This document shows, in pieces, positions 17,904 through 26,544 of a stretch of 64,000 bases of DNA. Where the stretch lies: the NCBI GenBank assembly GCA_963724985.1, contig CAVRWV010000019.1, positions 496,001 to 560,000 of the forward strand, read 5' to 3'. The stretch's first letter is position 1; each line of letters begins with the position of its first letter. Source of the DNA: JAJPJE01 sp963724985. Its GTDB lineage: Bacteria; Acidobacteriota; Terriglobia; Terriglobales; Acidobacteriaceae. The translations under genes were made by a program, and so were the position numbers. The notes under the pieces are model-generated. The model searched no databases. It was not told where the DNA came from and saw only the letters and a program-made list of their open reading frames with translations.

Positions 17904-20835
17904 ATGTCTACGGAAAGCATTGTCGTTCGCGGCGCACGCGTCCATAACCTGAAGAACGTCGATTTCGAGATCCCCCATAACACAATCACGGTGGTTACGG
18001 GGGTGTCGGGATCGGGCAAGTCTTCCCTTGCCTTTGACACCATCTACGCCGAGGGCCAGCGACGCTATGTGGAGTCGCTCTCCGCCTATGCACGACAGTT
18101 CCTGGAACGCATCGAGAAGCCGGACGTCGACCACATCGAAGGCATTGCGCCCGCGGTAGCCATTCGCCAGAAGAACACCACCCGAAATCCACGCTCGACC
18201 GTGGCAACAGCCACCGAGATCTACGACTACCTGCGTTTGCTCTTCGCTCGAGTGGGCAGAACCTACTGCAAGCAGTGCGGGCGGCTAATCCAGAAGGACA
18301 CCATTGACCACGTTGCCCAGAGCGTGATGGCTCTGCCGGAAGGCACTCGTGTCCAGGTGCTCTTCCCGCTGCAGGTTCCACAACGTCCGCAGGAGCCGGA
18401 AAAGAAATCGCGCGGACGGAAGAAGAAGGCCGCGCCCGTGGCGCCGGATTCAGAGCTCCTAAAAGCTAAGCTGTTTGAGCTGCGAAAGCGCGGATTCACG
18501 CGCTTGTATCAGAGCGGCCAGATTTTCGAATTCTCCACGCCGGAGTCGCTGCTCGACGTAAATTTCAGCAAACCCGTCTGGATTCTTGTCGACCGCCTCG
18601 TGATCGGCCCGGATGTTCGCTCGCGGATCGTGGATTCAACCGAGATCTGCTATCGCGAGGCTGGCGAGGTTATCTTCGAGACGGCTCCGAGCGATGGCGA
18701 GCCGCAACGATTACGCTTCTCGCAGCGGTTCGAGTGCAAGCATTGCGGAATTCGCTACGAAGAACCTGAGCCGCGGCTGTTTTCCTTCAACAATCCGTAC
18801 GGCGCCTGCCCGCGCTGTCAGGGCTTCGGCAACACCATCGACTTCGACCTCGACCTGGTTATCCCCAATAAGACGCTGACTCTGCAACAAGGCGCAATCG
18901 AACCGTGGACGAAGCCGAAGTACCGCTCGCTGGCGAATGAGATGAAGCGCTACGCCAAGCAGGCTGGGATTCCGCTGGACGTGCCGTGGGCCGACTTGGA
19001 CGCCGAGCAGCAGAACCTCATCATTAATGGCGACGATGACTTCTGGGGCATTCGCGGTTTCTTCGAGCATCTGGAGCGCAAGAAGTACAAGTTGCACGTG
19101 CGCGTATTTCTCAGTCGTTATCGAGGCTACTCGACGTGCAGCACCTGCGGCGGAGCGCGACTACGGCCGGAAGCGCAACAGGTGAAGGTCGGTGGCAAAG
19201 ACATTTGCCAGGTTTGCAGTATGACGGTGGAAGAATCCGCCGCGTTCTTCGCAAAACTTGAACTCACGCGTGAAGAAAGCGACATTGCCGGCAAGCTTCT
19301 GGACGAAGTGCGCGATCGACTGAAGTTCCTCGAAGAGGTCGGACTGGAGTATCTGACGCTCAATCGCTTGTCTTCCACGTTGAGCGGCGGCGAGGCCCAG
19401 CGCATTCAGCTGGCGACCTCATTAGGATCGAGGCTGGTTGGAACTCTGTACGTACTGGACGAGCCTTCGATCGGGCTGCACAGCCGCGATACCGAACGCC
19501 TGATCAAGATCCTGCAGGAGCTGCGCGACCTGGGAAATACCATCCTGGTCGTCGAGCACGATCCCGAGATCATGAAGTCCAGCGACCGGATCGTCGACCT
19601 GGGACCGGGTGCCGGCGAAAATGGCGGCAAAGTGATCGCCGCTGGTACCTACGACGAGATCAAGCATGCGCCGGGCTCGCTCACGGGACGGTATCTAGCG
19701 AACGAACTGCACATACAGATTCCGGCGCAACGCCGAAAGCCAGGCAAGCAGATACTCAAGCTAACGGGTGCGACCGAGCACAATCTCAAGAATCTCAGCC
19801 TCACCATCCCGCTCCGAATGCTGGTGGCCGTCACTGGCGTTTCAGGCTCGGGCAAATCAACACTAGTCCACGACGTCCTTTACAACGCCCTGGCCGCAGC
19901 AACCAAACAGACGAACGGATCAGGACCGCCTGCTCACGTGCTCGCTGAGCTCGACGGCACACAATGGATTGATGAGGTGGTGCTGGTCGATCAGTCGCCG
20001 ATCGGGCGTACTCCGCGGTCGAATCCGGTGACGTACATCAAGGCGTTCGACGCGATTCGCGATCTCTTTGCGTCGCTACCCGAAGCACAGAAGCGCGGGT
20101 TCAACGCCGGACACTTCTCGTTCAATATCCCCGGTGGACGCTGCGAAACGTGCCAGGGCGATGGCACGGTTACCGTCGAAATGCAATTCCTGGCGGATGT
20201 CGAACTGATCTGCGAGGACTGCAAAGGCACACGATATAAGCCGCAGGTGTCTGGGCGTGCGCTTCAAGGGGAAAAACATCCACGAAGTGTTGAACCTGAC
20301 GGTTCGCGAGGCACTGCAGTTCTTCTCCGGAATACCGAAGATTACCGACAAGCTGCGTGTGCTGGAAGAAGTTGGGCTTGGCTATTTGCGGCTGGGACAG
20401 TCGGCTACCACGTTGAGCGGAGGCGAAGCCCAGCGCATGAAACTGGCGGCGCATCTGCAGGGCAAGAAGCGCGTTCTGGCGAACTCCGAAGAAGAAAAAG
20501 TCGCGCAGGAGCGCAAACAGCCGCGCATCCTCTACATTTTCGACGAACCAACCACCGGCCTGCACTTCGACGACGTCAGCAAACTGCTGGCGGCGTTCCG
20601 CCGTCTGATCGACGCTGGCGGCTCCATCATCGTGATCGAGCACAATCTGGACGTCATCAAGACCGCGGACTGGGTTATTGATCTCGGCCCTGAGGGCGGC
20701 GACCGCGGAGGACGCGTAGTCGCAACCGGCACGCCCGAAGACGTTGCGGCCAATAAGAAGTCTTACACCGGGCAGTGGCTGGCGCGCATCCTAGAAAATG
20801 GGACGGAGTTGCCGAACCAGAACGGATCGCACTGA
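17904..20835 (+). CDS. uvrA: Excinuclease ABC subunit A, frameshifted near the C-terminus
   Basis: UvrA is the damage-recognition ATPase of nucleotide excision repair. Two ABC domains are present: Walker A GVSGSGKSSLAFDTIYAEGQ and GVSGSGKSTLVHDVLYNAL, and two ABC signatures LSGGEAQRIQLA and LSGGEAQRMKLA. Zinc-finger Cys pairs CKHCG/CPRCQ and CETCQ/CEDCKGTRYKP are visible. One extra T at about 20250 shifts the frame; without it the sequence reads KPQVLGVRFKGKNIHEVL and continues to the stop at 20835, giving about 976 residues, normal for UvrA. A charged insert near residues 150-185 (EKKSRGRKKKAAP) is unusual but in a variable region. ATG 17904 is chosen by homology. Confidence 0.9.
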
Positions 20836-20887
20836 TTTTTCCTGTGCCGTGCGGTATCTTTTGTGAGTAGATACTGCATAACCCTTC

Positions 20888-22204
20888 ATGAAGAGACTGG
20901 CCCAATCCACTGCAATCCTGACGCTCTGCCTTGCCGGACTCTTCCCGGTCTTTGCGCAACAAACTGGTCAAACCATTCGGCATCACCACGAGGCGGTAGT
21001 TGATCCGGTACAGGCGCAAGTGGACCAGGCCGAGAGCGCGATCGAGAACAAGGACTACCCCGCCGCGGAAAAATCTCTGCAGGAAGCGACGTCCAAGGAC
21101 CCTAAGAATTTTCGCGCTTGGTACGACCTGGGCTTCCTCTACAACGCGACCAATCGTTCATCTGAGGCGATCAAGGCCTATCGCAAATCGGTTGAGGCGA
21201 ATCCTCAGGTATTCGAGTCGAATCTGAACCTTGGCCTGCTGCTCGAGCGCAAAGGCGATCCTCAGGCCGCGAAGTATCTCGCGGCCGCTATCACGCTGAA
21301 ACCAGCCTCGCACCCGGAGAAAAGTTTGTCGCAGGCATACCTCTCGCTCGGACACGTCCTCGAGAAAACCAATCCGGAAGAAGCTCTAAAGGCCTATCGA
21401 AAGGCCTCGGAGCTACAACCGAGCGACGCCGAGCCACATCTTGAAGCCGCCATCTTGCTCGAACAGCAAAAGAACGTCACGGCGGCGAGCCAGGAGTTCC
21501 AGAAGGCGCTTGATCTGGATGCCAACAACCGCGATGCGCTTGCTGGCTTGGTAAACACTTATTCGCGCTCCGGGCAATTGCCTCAGGCGGAAGCCCTGCT
21601 TCGGCGAATGATCGCCACCCAGCCACAGAACGCCACTCTCCACATCCAACTGGGACGTGTACTTGCCGCACAGAAGAACAACGATGAAGCCATCGCCGAG
21701 TTGAGCAAAGGCCTCGACCTGTCGCCTGACCCGACTGCGAACCGCGAACTGATTCAGTTGCTGCTGGACGAAAAGAAGTACCCGGAAGCGATCGTGCGAT
21801 TTAAACCGGCCATCCAGGCGAACCCGTCCGATCCCGATCTGCACTACCTGCTCGGCACCGCGTATCTCCGCAACAAGAACTTTCCCGAGGCGCAGGCGGA
21901 ACTGTTGCAGGCGGTAAAGCTGAAGTCGGACTTCGGCCAGGCTTATAACGATCTGGCTTTTGCCGCGTCCGAGAACAAGAATTTCAAGCTGTGCGCGATG
22001 GCATTAGACGTCCGGGCGAAATATCTCCCGGAGACGCCCTTCACCTATTTCCTGCGCGCAACCGCGCTCGACCACTTGCACGACTGGCCCGATGCCATTA
22101 CCAATTACGAAAAGTTCCTTTCTGTCGCTGAAGGAAAGTATCCTGATCAGGAGTGGCAGGCAAAGCATCGATTAATTGCAATCGATCCGAAGAGAAAGAA
22201 ATAA
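20888..22204 (+). CDS. Secreted TPR-repeat protein
   Basis: A 438-residue protein with a signal peptide (MKRLAQSTAILTLCLAGLFPVFAQ) followed by about nine tetratricopeptide repeats from residue 45 to 400, for example NFRAWYDLGFLYNATNRSSE and DLHYLLGTAYLRNKNFPEAQ. TPRs hold partner proteins; the partner is unknown. It heads a three-gene run of exported proteins with tight spacing (the next ATG follows 0 bases after its stop), so they are probably translated from one mRNA. Confidence 0.85.
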   Translation: MKRLAQSTAILTLCLAGLFPVFAQQTGQTIRHHHEAVVDPVQAQVDQAESAIENKDYPAAEKSLQEATSKDPKNFRAWYDLGFLYNATNRSSEAIKAYRKSVEANPQVFESNLNLGLLLERKGDPQAAKYLAAAITLKPASHPEKSLSQAYLSLGHVLEKTNPEEALKAYRKASELQPSDAEPHLEAAILLEQQKNVTAASQEFQKALDLDANNRDALAGLVNTYSRSGQLPQAEALLRRMIATQPQNATLHIQLGRVLAAQKNNDEAIAELSKGLDLSPDPTANRELIQLLLDEKKYPEAIVRFKPAIQANPSDPDLHYLLGTAYLRNKNFPEAQAELLQAVKLKSDFGQAYNDLAFAASENKNFKLCAMALDVRAKYLPETPFTYFLRATALDHLHDWPDAITNYEKFLSVAEGKYPDQEWQAKHRLIAIDPKRKK

Positions 22205-22630
22205 ATGCGCTACCCGCTTCTGCTGACAATGCTTCTGCTGACCTCCGTATTGCACGCGGGGCAAAAACTGAGCGTGGAAGAATTGCAGCACAAGATCGAG
22301 TCGGCGCATGGCGGAAAGAAGGCAGAATTGCTGCTGCAACTTTCCCACGACCAGGTGGAACAGGTCGACAATCTGTATCACGATGGAGACGCCGACAAGG
22401 CGTTCGGTTTGCTCAAGGAGGCCGGATCCAATGCCGACCAGGCGACCTCGATTTCACTCGAAAGTGGCAAACGTCTTAAGGATACGGAGATTGATTTGAG
22501 GAAGCTCTCGGAAAGAATACAGGCCATTCGCCAGGAAGCGAGTTTCGAAGACCGCAAGCCATTCGACATCTCCATTCAGAACCTCGAACAGAATCGAAGC
22601 AAGCTCCTCGATCGGATGTTCAAGAAATGA
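22205..22630 (+). CDS. Small exported helical protein of unknown function
   Basis: A 141-residue protein with a signal peptide (LLLTMLLLTSVLHAG) and then a charged, mostly helical chain rich in Leu, Glu and Lys. I do not recognise the family. The ATG directly follows the TAA of the TPR gene, and its last 4 bases overlap the following gene, so the three belong to one operon and probably one process at the cell envelope. Confidence 0.75.
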   Translation: MRYPLLLTMLLLTSVLHAGQKLSVEELQHKIESAHGGKKAELLLQLSHDQVEQVDNLYHDGDADKAFGLLKEAGSNADQATSISLESGKRLKDTEIDLRKLSERIQAIRQEASFEDRKPFDISIQNLEQNRSKLLDRMFKK

Positions 22631-23202
22631 GAATGTTGAGGATTGTTGTCTATGCTCTCGTCGTTTGTGTCTGCGCAGGTCCCTTCCTCGCCGCGATTGC
22701 GCAGGAGCGCGAACCTCTCAATGACAACGAGATTGGGGAACTTCGGGAGGCCGCGCAGGAGCCTCTGAAACGCCTGCGATTGTACGTCAGCTTTTCGGGC
22801 TCTCGATTGCTCGACATCGATAATCTGCAGGACAAGAAAAACGTTTCGGATCGCGGACAGCAGATCCACGACCTTTTACAGGACTTCTCCACTCTCATCG
22901 ACGAGATGGACGACAACATCGACGAGTACGCGAAGCGTGGCCAGGATATGCGTAAGGCTCTGCCAGAGGTGATCACGGCAGAAACCGACTATCAAACGAG
23001 GCTGCGAACCCTCCAGCAAACTGTGATGAATGACCCCAAGGCGGCTCAGGAATACCGCGCTTACAACTTTGCTTTGGAGGACGCAATGGAATCAGTCCGT
23101 GGAAGCCTGGAGGATGCGCAGAAAGCGCTCGCCGACCAGACTGAGCAGTTCAAGGAACTCGAAGAGAAGCAGAAGCAGGAAAAAAAGAAGAAGAAGTACT
23201 AG
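22627..23202 (+). CDS. Exported coiled-coil protein of unknown function
   Basis: This 191-residue protein has an N-terminal signal sequence (VVYALVVCVCAGPFLAAIAQ) and a long, strongly helical body with Asp, Glu and Lys heptad-like spacing, ending in a Lys/Glu-rich tail (EEKQKQEKKKKKY). It starts by overlapping the previous stop (ATGA at 22627). No enzyme motif is visible. It is the third member of the TPR operon. Confidence 0.75.
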   Translation: MRMLRIVVYALVVCVCAGPFLAAIAQEREPLNDNEIGELREAAQEPLKRLRLYVSFSGSRLLDIDNLQDKKNVSDRGQQIHDLLQDFSTLIDEMDDNIDEYAKRGQDMRKALPEVITAETDYQTRLRTLQQTVMNDPKAAQEYRAYNFALEDAMESVRGSLEDAQKALADQTEQFKELEEKQKQEKKKKKY

Positions 23203-23259
23203 CGTGATTCTGCCGATTTCCGAAGCGTCCACAACAAATCAATCTGGTAATCTGAACTT

Positions 23260-23946
23260 GTGACTGCGGTTTTTGTAGATATTTTTCAACGTGCGTATCG
23301 GGAGCTTCGTCCGCGAGCGCCGATGCCGGTCTTTGAAGTCCGCTTTTATCCGTTCGCGAACATCAATAACACCATCCGCCTGCGCGAAGACAAAATCTAC
23401 GTTCGGCTTTCCGACGTGTTAGAGGGCGCTCCGGAAGATGTGCTCCATGCCATTGCCCACATACTCATTGCGAAGCTCTACCGCAAGCCCATCGATTCTC
23501 GGCTCTCAGCGCGTTACCGCAAACATGTCGGCAGCCGCGCAATCTCTGAAAAGGCGCATCTGTTGCGGCAAATGCGAGGACGTAAGCGAATCCATGGCCC
23601 TGTCGGAAACATCTACGATTTGAACGAGATCTTCGAAGAACTCAATTCACGATATTTCCATGGATTGCTGGCGCGTCCGGAGATGACCTGGAGTGCCAGC
23701 GACTCGCGACACAGCCTCGGCCATTACGATCCCGCGCACAATGCCATCGTGGTCAGCCGCATTTTCGATCATCCGCGTATTCCCAGGTTCGCCATCGAAT
23801 ATCTCGTGTATCACGAGATGCTGCACCTGAAACATCCAGTACGTCTGCGCGGGAGCCGACGTTGCGTTCATTCGGAACAGTTCCAGCAGGAAGAGAAGCT
23901 ATTCCCTCAGTTTGAAGAGGCGAAGATCTTCCTCAAGAGATTGTGA
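23260..23946 (+). CDS. SprT-like putative zinc metalloprotease
   Basis: A 228-residue protein whose C-terminal half contains YHEMLHLKHPV (HExxH zinc motif, residues about 187-195) followed by CVHSEQFQQEE, as in SprT/WLM-like metallopeptidases. The N-terminal half has a helix-rich stretch (EDVLHAIAHILIAKLYRK). GTG 23260 is taken as start. It is not known which proteins it cleaves; Spartan-type relatives act on DNA-crosslinked proteins. It converges with the GNAT gene on the other strand. Confidence 0.8.
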   Translation: MTAVFVDIFQRAYRELRPRAPMPVFEVRFYPFANINNTIRLREDKIYVRLSDVLEGAPEDVLHAIAHILIAKLYRKPIDSRLSARYRKHVGSRAISEKAHLLRQMRGRKRIHGPVGNIYDLNEIFEELNSRYFHGLLARPEMTWSASDSRHSLGHYDPAHNAIVVSRIFDHPRIPRFAIEYLVYHEMLHLKHPVRLRGSRRCVHSEQFQQEEKLFPQFEEAKIFLKRL

Positions 23947-23969
23947 TCTTGAAGTTTGCCCGTGCAGGA

Positions 23970-24932
23970 TCACGCTGCAGCAATCTCTCGACGCTCAGCT
24001 AGCGTTCGTAGTTCTTCCGCTGACGCTTCAATCCAATACAGCGGCTCGACTGAAGTTGCAAAGCGCATCTTGTAATCCTGCTCTCCGGTCATATAGTCGC
24101 AGGTCAGACCTTCGGCAAGCGAGCGGCGCGTGACTTCGTAGATTAGGCTGATGCCCGGCGAATACCGTGCCCATTGCTGATCGAACCAGATCGTGTAAAA
24201 GCGTCGACACCGATGCTCCCGCAACGTAACGAGCGCAGCGATACATTTCCCCGCCAGTTCGAGCGCAAATACTTCCTCGTCCTGAGGATCATGCTCGGCA
24301 ACTGCCGCCATGAAGGCGATTCGCCGTGGATCAGTGAAGACATTCTCCCCGGCCTCGGGCGGCTGGATTGCCTTTTGCTGATAAATCCATCGCAGAAGAG
24401 ACGGGCTTGCGGGGACATGCTCGCGCAAAATCACGCCCATCCGTTCGAGTCGTCGCAAGCGTGAAGCGCTACGTGAGTGCCGCTCGGTAAAACAATCCGC
24501 TGAGACTTCAGCAGCCTTTACCATCGGTGCTCGATAAAACGGATTGAGATGAAATCCAGTCCATCTTTTGTGAGAGCACGACTGCAGGCCGCCTGTAGAA
24601 AATGGCAAATCAATGCGAGAGGCTTCCTCCCATGCAGCAAGCAGAGCTTCTTCGTCTCCCATACTCAATGTGTCGCGATAATCGAAGAGCACATCCCCAA
24701 GACATGACAATGACTTTCGCCGATGGTTTACGCACAACGGCAAAATGCTCATGCCATTTCCGGTTTCACAGAAAATCACATGAGGCTCTTCATGATCGAA
24801 AAATTGGGCGGCGAGCCAGTTCCACTTGAAGCTTTGAAAGATGGTGCGGGAACAGCGTGGCTGCAGATATTCCCATCGACTGCGTAGCGACAGAATTTCG
24901 GCTGCTGTGCGGGCGAGAACGATTCGGCGCAA
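23970..24932 (-). CDS. GNAT-family acetyltransferase (BioF2/FemAB-like domain)
   Basis: A 320-residue protein with a C-terminal acetyltransferase-like domain: EVFALELAGKCIAALVTLRE and RYSPGISLIYEVTRRSLAEG are typical of the BioF2/CelD-type GNAT fold that is common in exopolysaccharide loci. TTG 24932 is the likely start, because CGGAGAG lies 5 bases before it; the frame extends to 25028, but that extra part overlaps the terminator of the upstream TonB gene. The substrate is unknown. The closest neighbour is the TonB-like gene 108 bases upstream. Confidence 0.7.
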   Translation of the reverse strand: MRRIVLARTAAEILSLRSRWEYLQPRCSRTIFQSFKWNWLAAQFFDHEEPHVIFCETGNGMSILPLCVNHRRKSLSCLGDVLFDYRDTLSMGDEEALLAAWEEASRIDLPFSTGGLQSCSHKRWTGFHLNPFYRAPMVKAAEVSADCFTERHSRSASRLRRLERMGVILREHVPASPSLLRWIYQQKAIQPPEAGENVFTDPRRIAFMAAVAEHDPQDEEVFALELAGKCIAALVTLREHRCRRFYTIWFDQQWARYSPGISLIYEVTRRSLAEGLTCDYMTGEQDYKMRFATSVEPLYWIEASAEELRTLAERREIAAA

Positions 24933-24999
24933 CGGCGCTCTCCGGTGAAAACAGTTAGACGCGATCGCGAACGGAAGTGGATGTTTGCAGCTGGAAAGG

Positions 25000-25026
25000 A
25001 AATGGGCAGCCAGACCGTGGCTGCCC
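25000..25026 (-). terminator. Terminator of the TonB-like gene
   Basis: GGGCAGCCA (25004-25012) and TGGCTGCCC (25018-25026) form a 9-bp stem with a GACCG loop; on the minus strand ATTTCCTTTCC follows. It lies 13 bases after the TonB-like stop codon and decides that the GNAT start is downstream of it. Confidence 0.75.
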
Positions 25027-25039
25027 AAAATTGATCGTC

Positions 25040-26068
25040 TTAATAGAGGCGGAAGTTGACTTCCACGTTAATCTGCACGGCTACTGGCCGCCCATCTTTC
25101 ATGGCAGGTTCGAATTTCCAGTTTCGAACCGCCTCAATGGCCTTCTGGTCGAGTCCCATGCCGAGGGTACGCGCTACTTTCACGTCACGCGGATGACCGT
25201 CGGCGCCCACCACGAGCCATAGCACGACTGTCCCCTGATACTTCGCCTTGCGAGCCTCTTCCGAGTACTCCGGGTCCGGAGTGAACAGCGCCTTGGGGGC
25301 TGAAACGCCGCCGCCAACACGGAAAACGCCACCACCGGTACCGCCGCCGCGTCCTGGACCAAGTCCTGGACCTTCACCTGAGCCAATTCCGCCGCCGCTG
25401 CCAGAACCAATACCTCCACCAGCGCCGGTTCCGTTGGAAGGCGGTCCCATGGGAACCGCACTCTTCGGATCGCCGAAGTTCGGCATGTTCGCCGCCGTAT
25501 TCATCTTCACCTGTGGAGGCATCACGATCGTAGGCTCGACCGCCAACTTGGGATGGTCATTCCGAATTACCATCGCGGGAGGCGTGATCTGCTCCATCGA
25601 AAACTTCGGTAGCTTTCCTTTTGGAGCAACAAGTTTGTCGCGATCACCGCCGCCACCGCCGCCTGCAATCGTGTCGTTCTTCTTCGTCGAAAGCGGCATG
25701 TAGGTCGATGGATCGGGAGCGATGAGCGTCACCGTCTCCTGTTTCTGGACCTGTTGCACCATGTGACGGCCGGCAATCGTTAAGCCTACGATTCCACCGA
25801 TCACCGCTACGTGCAGGAGTACGGAGCTGACGGCCCCTTTTTTCTTGTAGTTGTACTCACCCCAAATGTCACGGACTCTGACAGGCTTGGAGGTGAGCTG
25901 TAATGGGGGAAGCTTTTCTGGATGCCGGCGTTCATGAATCTGGCGCCGAATCGAATGCCACAACGATTCGTCTAGAACCTGGGAAGGCAGGAGCAGATTT
26001 AGTTGCGGTTCCTTGTTAACGATGTCTGACCTCTGTCCGGGCGGAGATGTCAAAACTTGGTTCGCCAT
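25040..26068 (-). CDS. TonB-family energy transducer protein
   Basis: A 342-residue protein with a cytoplasmic N-terminus, one transmembrane helix at about residues 80-100 (VSSVLLHVAVIGGIVGLTI), a Gly/Pro-rich periplasmic spacer (a GxGxG-rich stretch at residues 200-245) and a C-terminal TonB domain of about 80 residues (PDPEYSEEARKAKYQGTVVL, NWKFEPAMKDGRPVAVQI). TonB passes proton-motive energy from ExbBD to outer-membrane receptors; no exbBD genes are near. The spacer is Gly-rich where classical TonB is Pro/Lys-rich. Confidence 0.88.
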   Translation of the reverse strand: MANQVLTSPPGQRSDIVNKEPQLNLLLPSQVLDESLWHSIRRQIHERRHPEKLPPLQLTSKPVRVRDIWGEYNYKKKGAVSSVLLHVAVIGGIVGLTIAGRHMVQQVQKQETVTLIAPDPSTYMPLSTKKNDTIAGGGGGGDRDKLVAPKGKLPKFSMEQITPPAMVIRNDHPKLAVEPTIVMPPQVKMNTAANMPNFGDPKSAVPMGPPSNGTGAGGGIGSGSGGGIGSGEGPGLGPGRGGGTGGGVFRVGGGVSAPKALFTPDPEYSEEARKAKYQGTVVLWLVVGADGHPRDVKVARTLGMGLDQKAIEAVRNWKFEPAMKDGRPVAVQINVEVNFRLY

Positions 26069-26544
26069 ACTATGTCCCGACTTCAGCTCCTACGGCTTGT
26101 TCCATCTCTATTTGGAAGTTGCCATATCCAGATGAGCACATAAGGTGCCAAGTTGCTTTTACCCTTAAATTCAGGGCTGCTGGTGGATTCTTCTCGTTTG
26201 CACCCCAACTTCTGAGTGGACGAATACTGAACGTGAGTCGCTCGGTACTCACAATTAGATGCTGGCTTACACATACCCGTGGGCAGAAAAATTGTCGCGC
26301 AACCCGGAAAAAGTTTCGTCACAGAAAGATGTGTGCGAGGTCAAAAGTTGATCCTGACGCGCTCTGAGCTTGCCCGAGGGTACAGCTGAAAGCTCTTGCG
26401 AAACTACTGTCACTTTATGCAGCTTTGCGGACGATTTTGACCAGGAACCGCCCGCAGAATAGACAGTGGTATTTCCCGCTACCTATAATGAAGAATTAGG
26501 CTGCTTCCCCCAGACCGACAGGGAGAACGGGAGACAAGAACGTA
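26069..26544. other. Divergent intergenic region between the TonB-like gene and ileS
   Basis: These 476 bases carry no recognisable gene. The ileS end holds a good promoter (26460-26489). The TonB side has no clear promoter by eye. A T-box leader can be excluded, since the likely ileS transcript start is only about 50 bases before its start codon. Confidence 0.5.
26460..26489 (+). promoter_or_regulatory. Promoter of ileS
   Basis: TAGACA (26460-26465) and a perfect TATAAT (26484-26489) are 18 bases apart, 55 bases upstream of the ileS start. This is the best sigma-70-like promoter seen in the window. Confidence 0.6.

Noticed and set aside
26069..26544. T-box riboswitch for ileS
   Set aside because: The best promoter lies only 55 bases before the start codon and no T-box core was seen.
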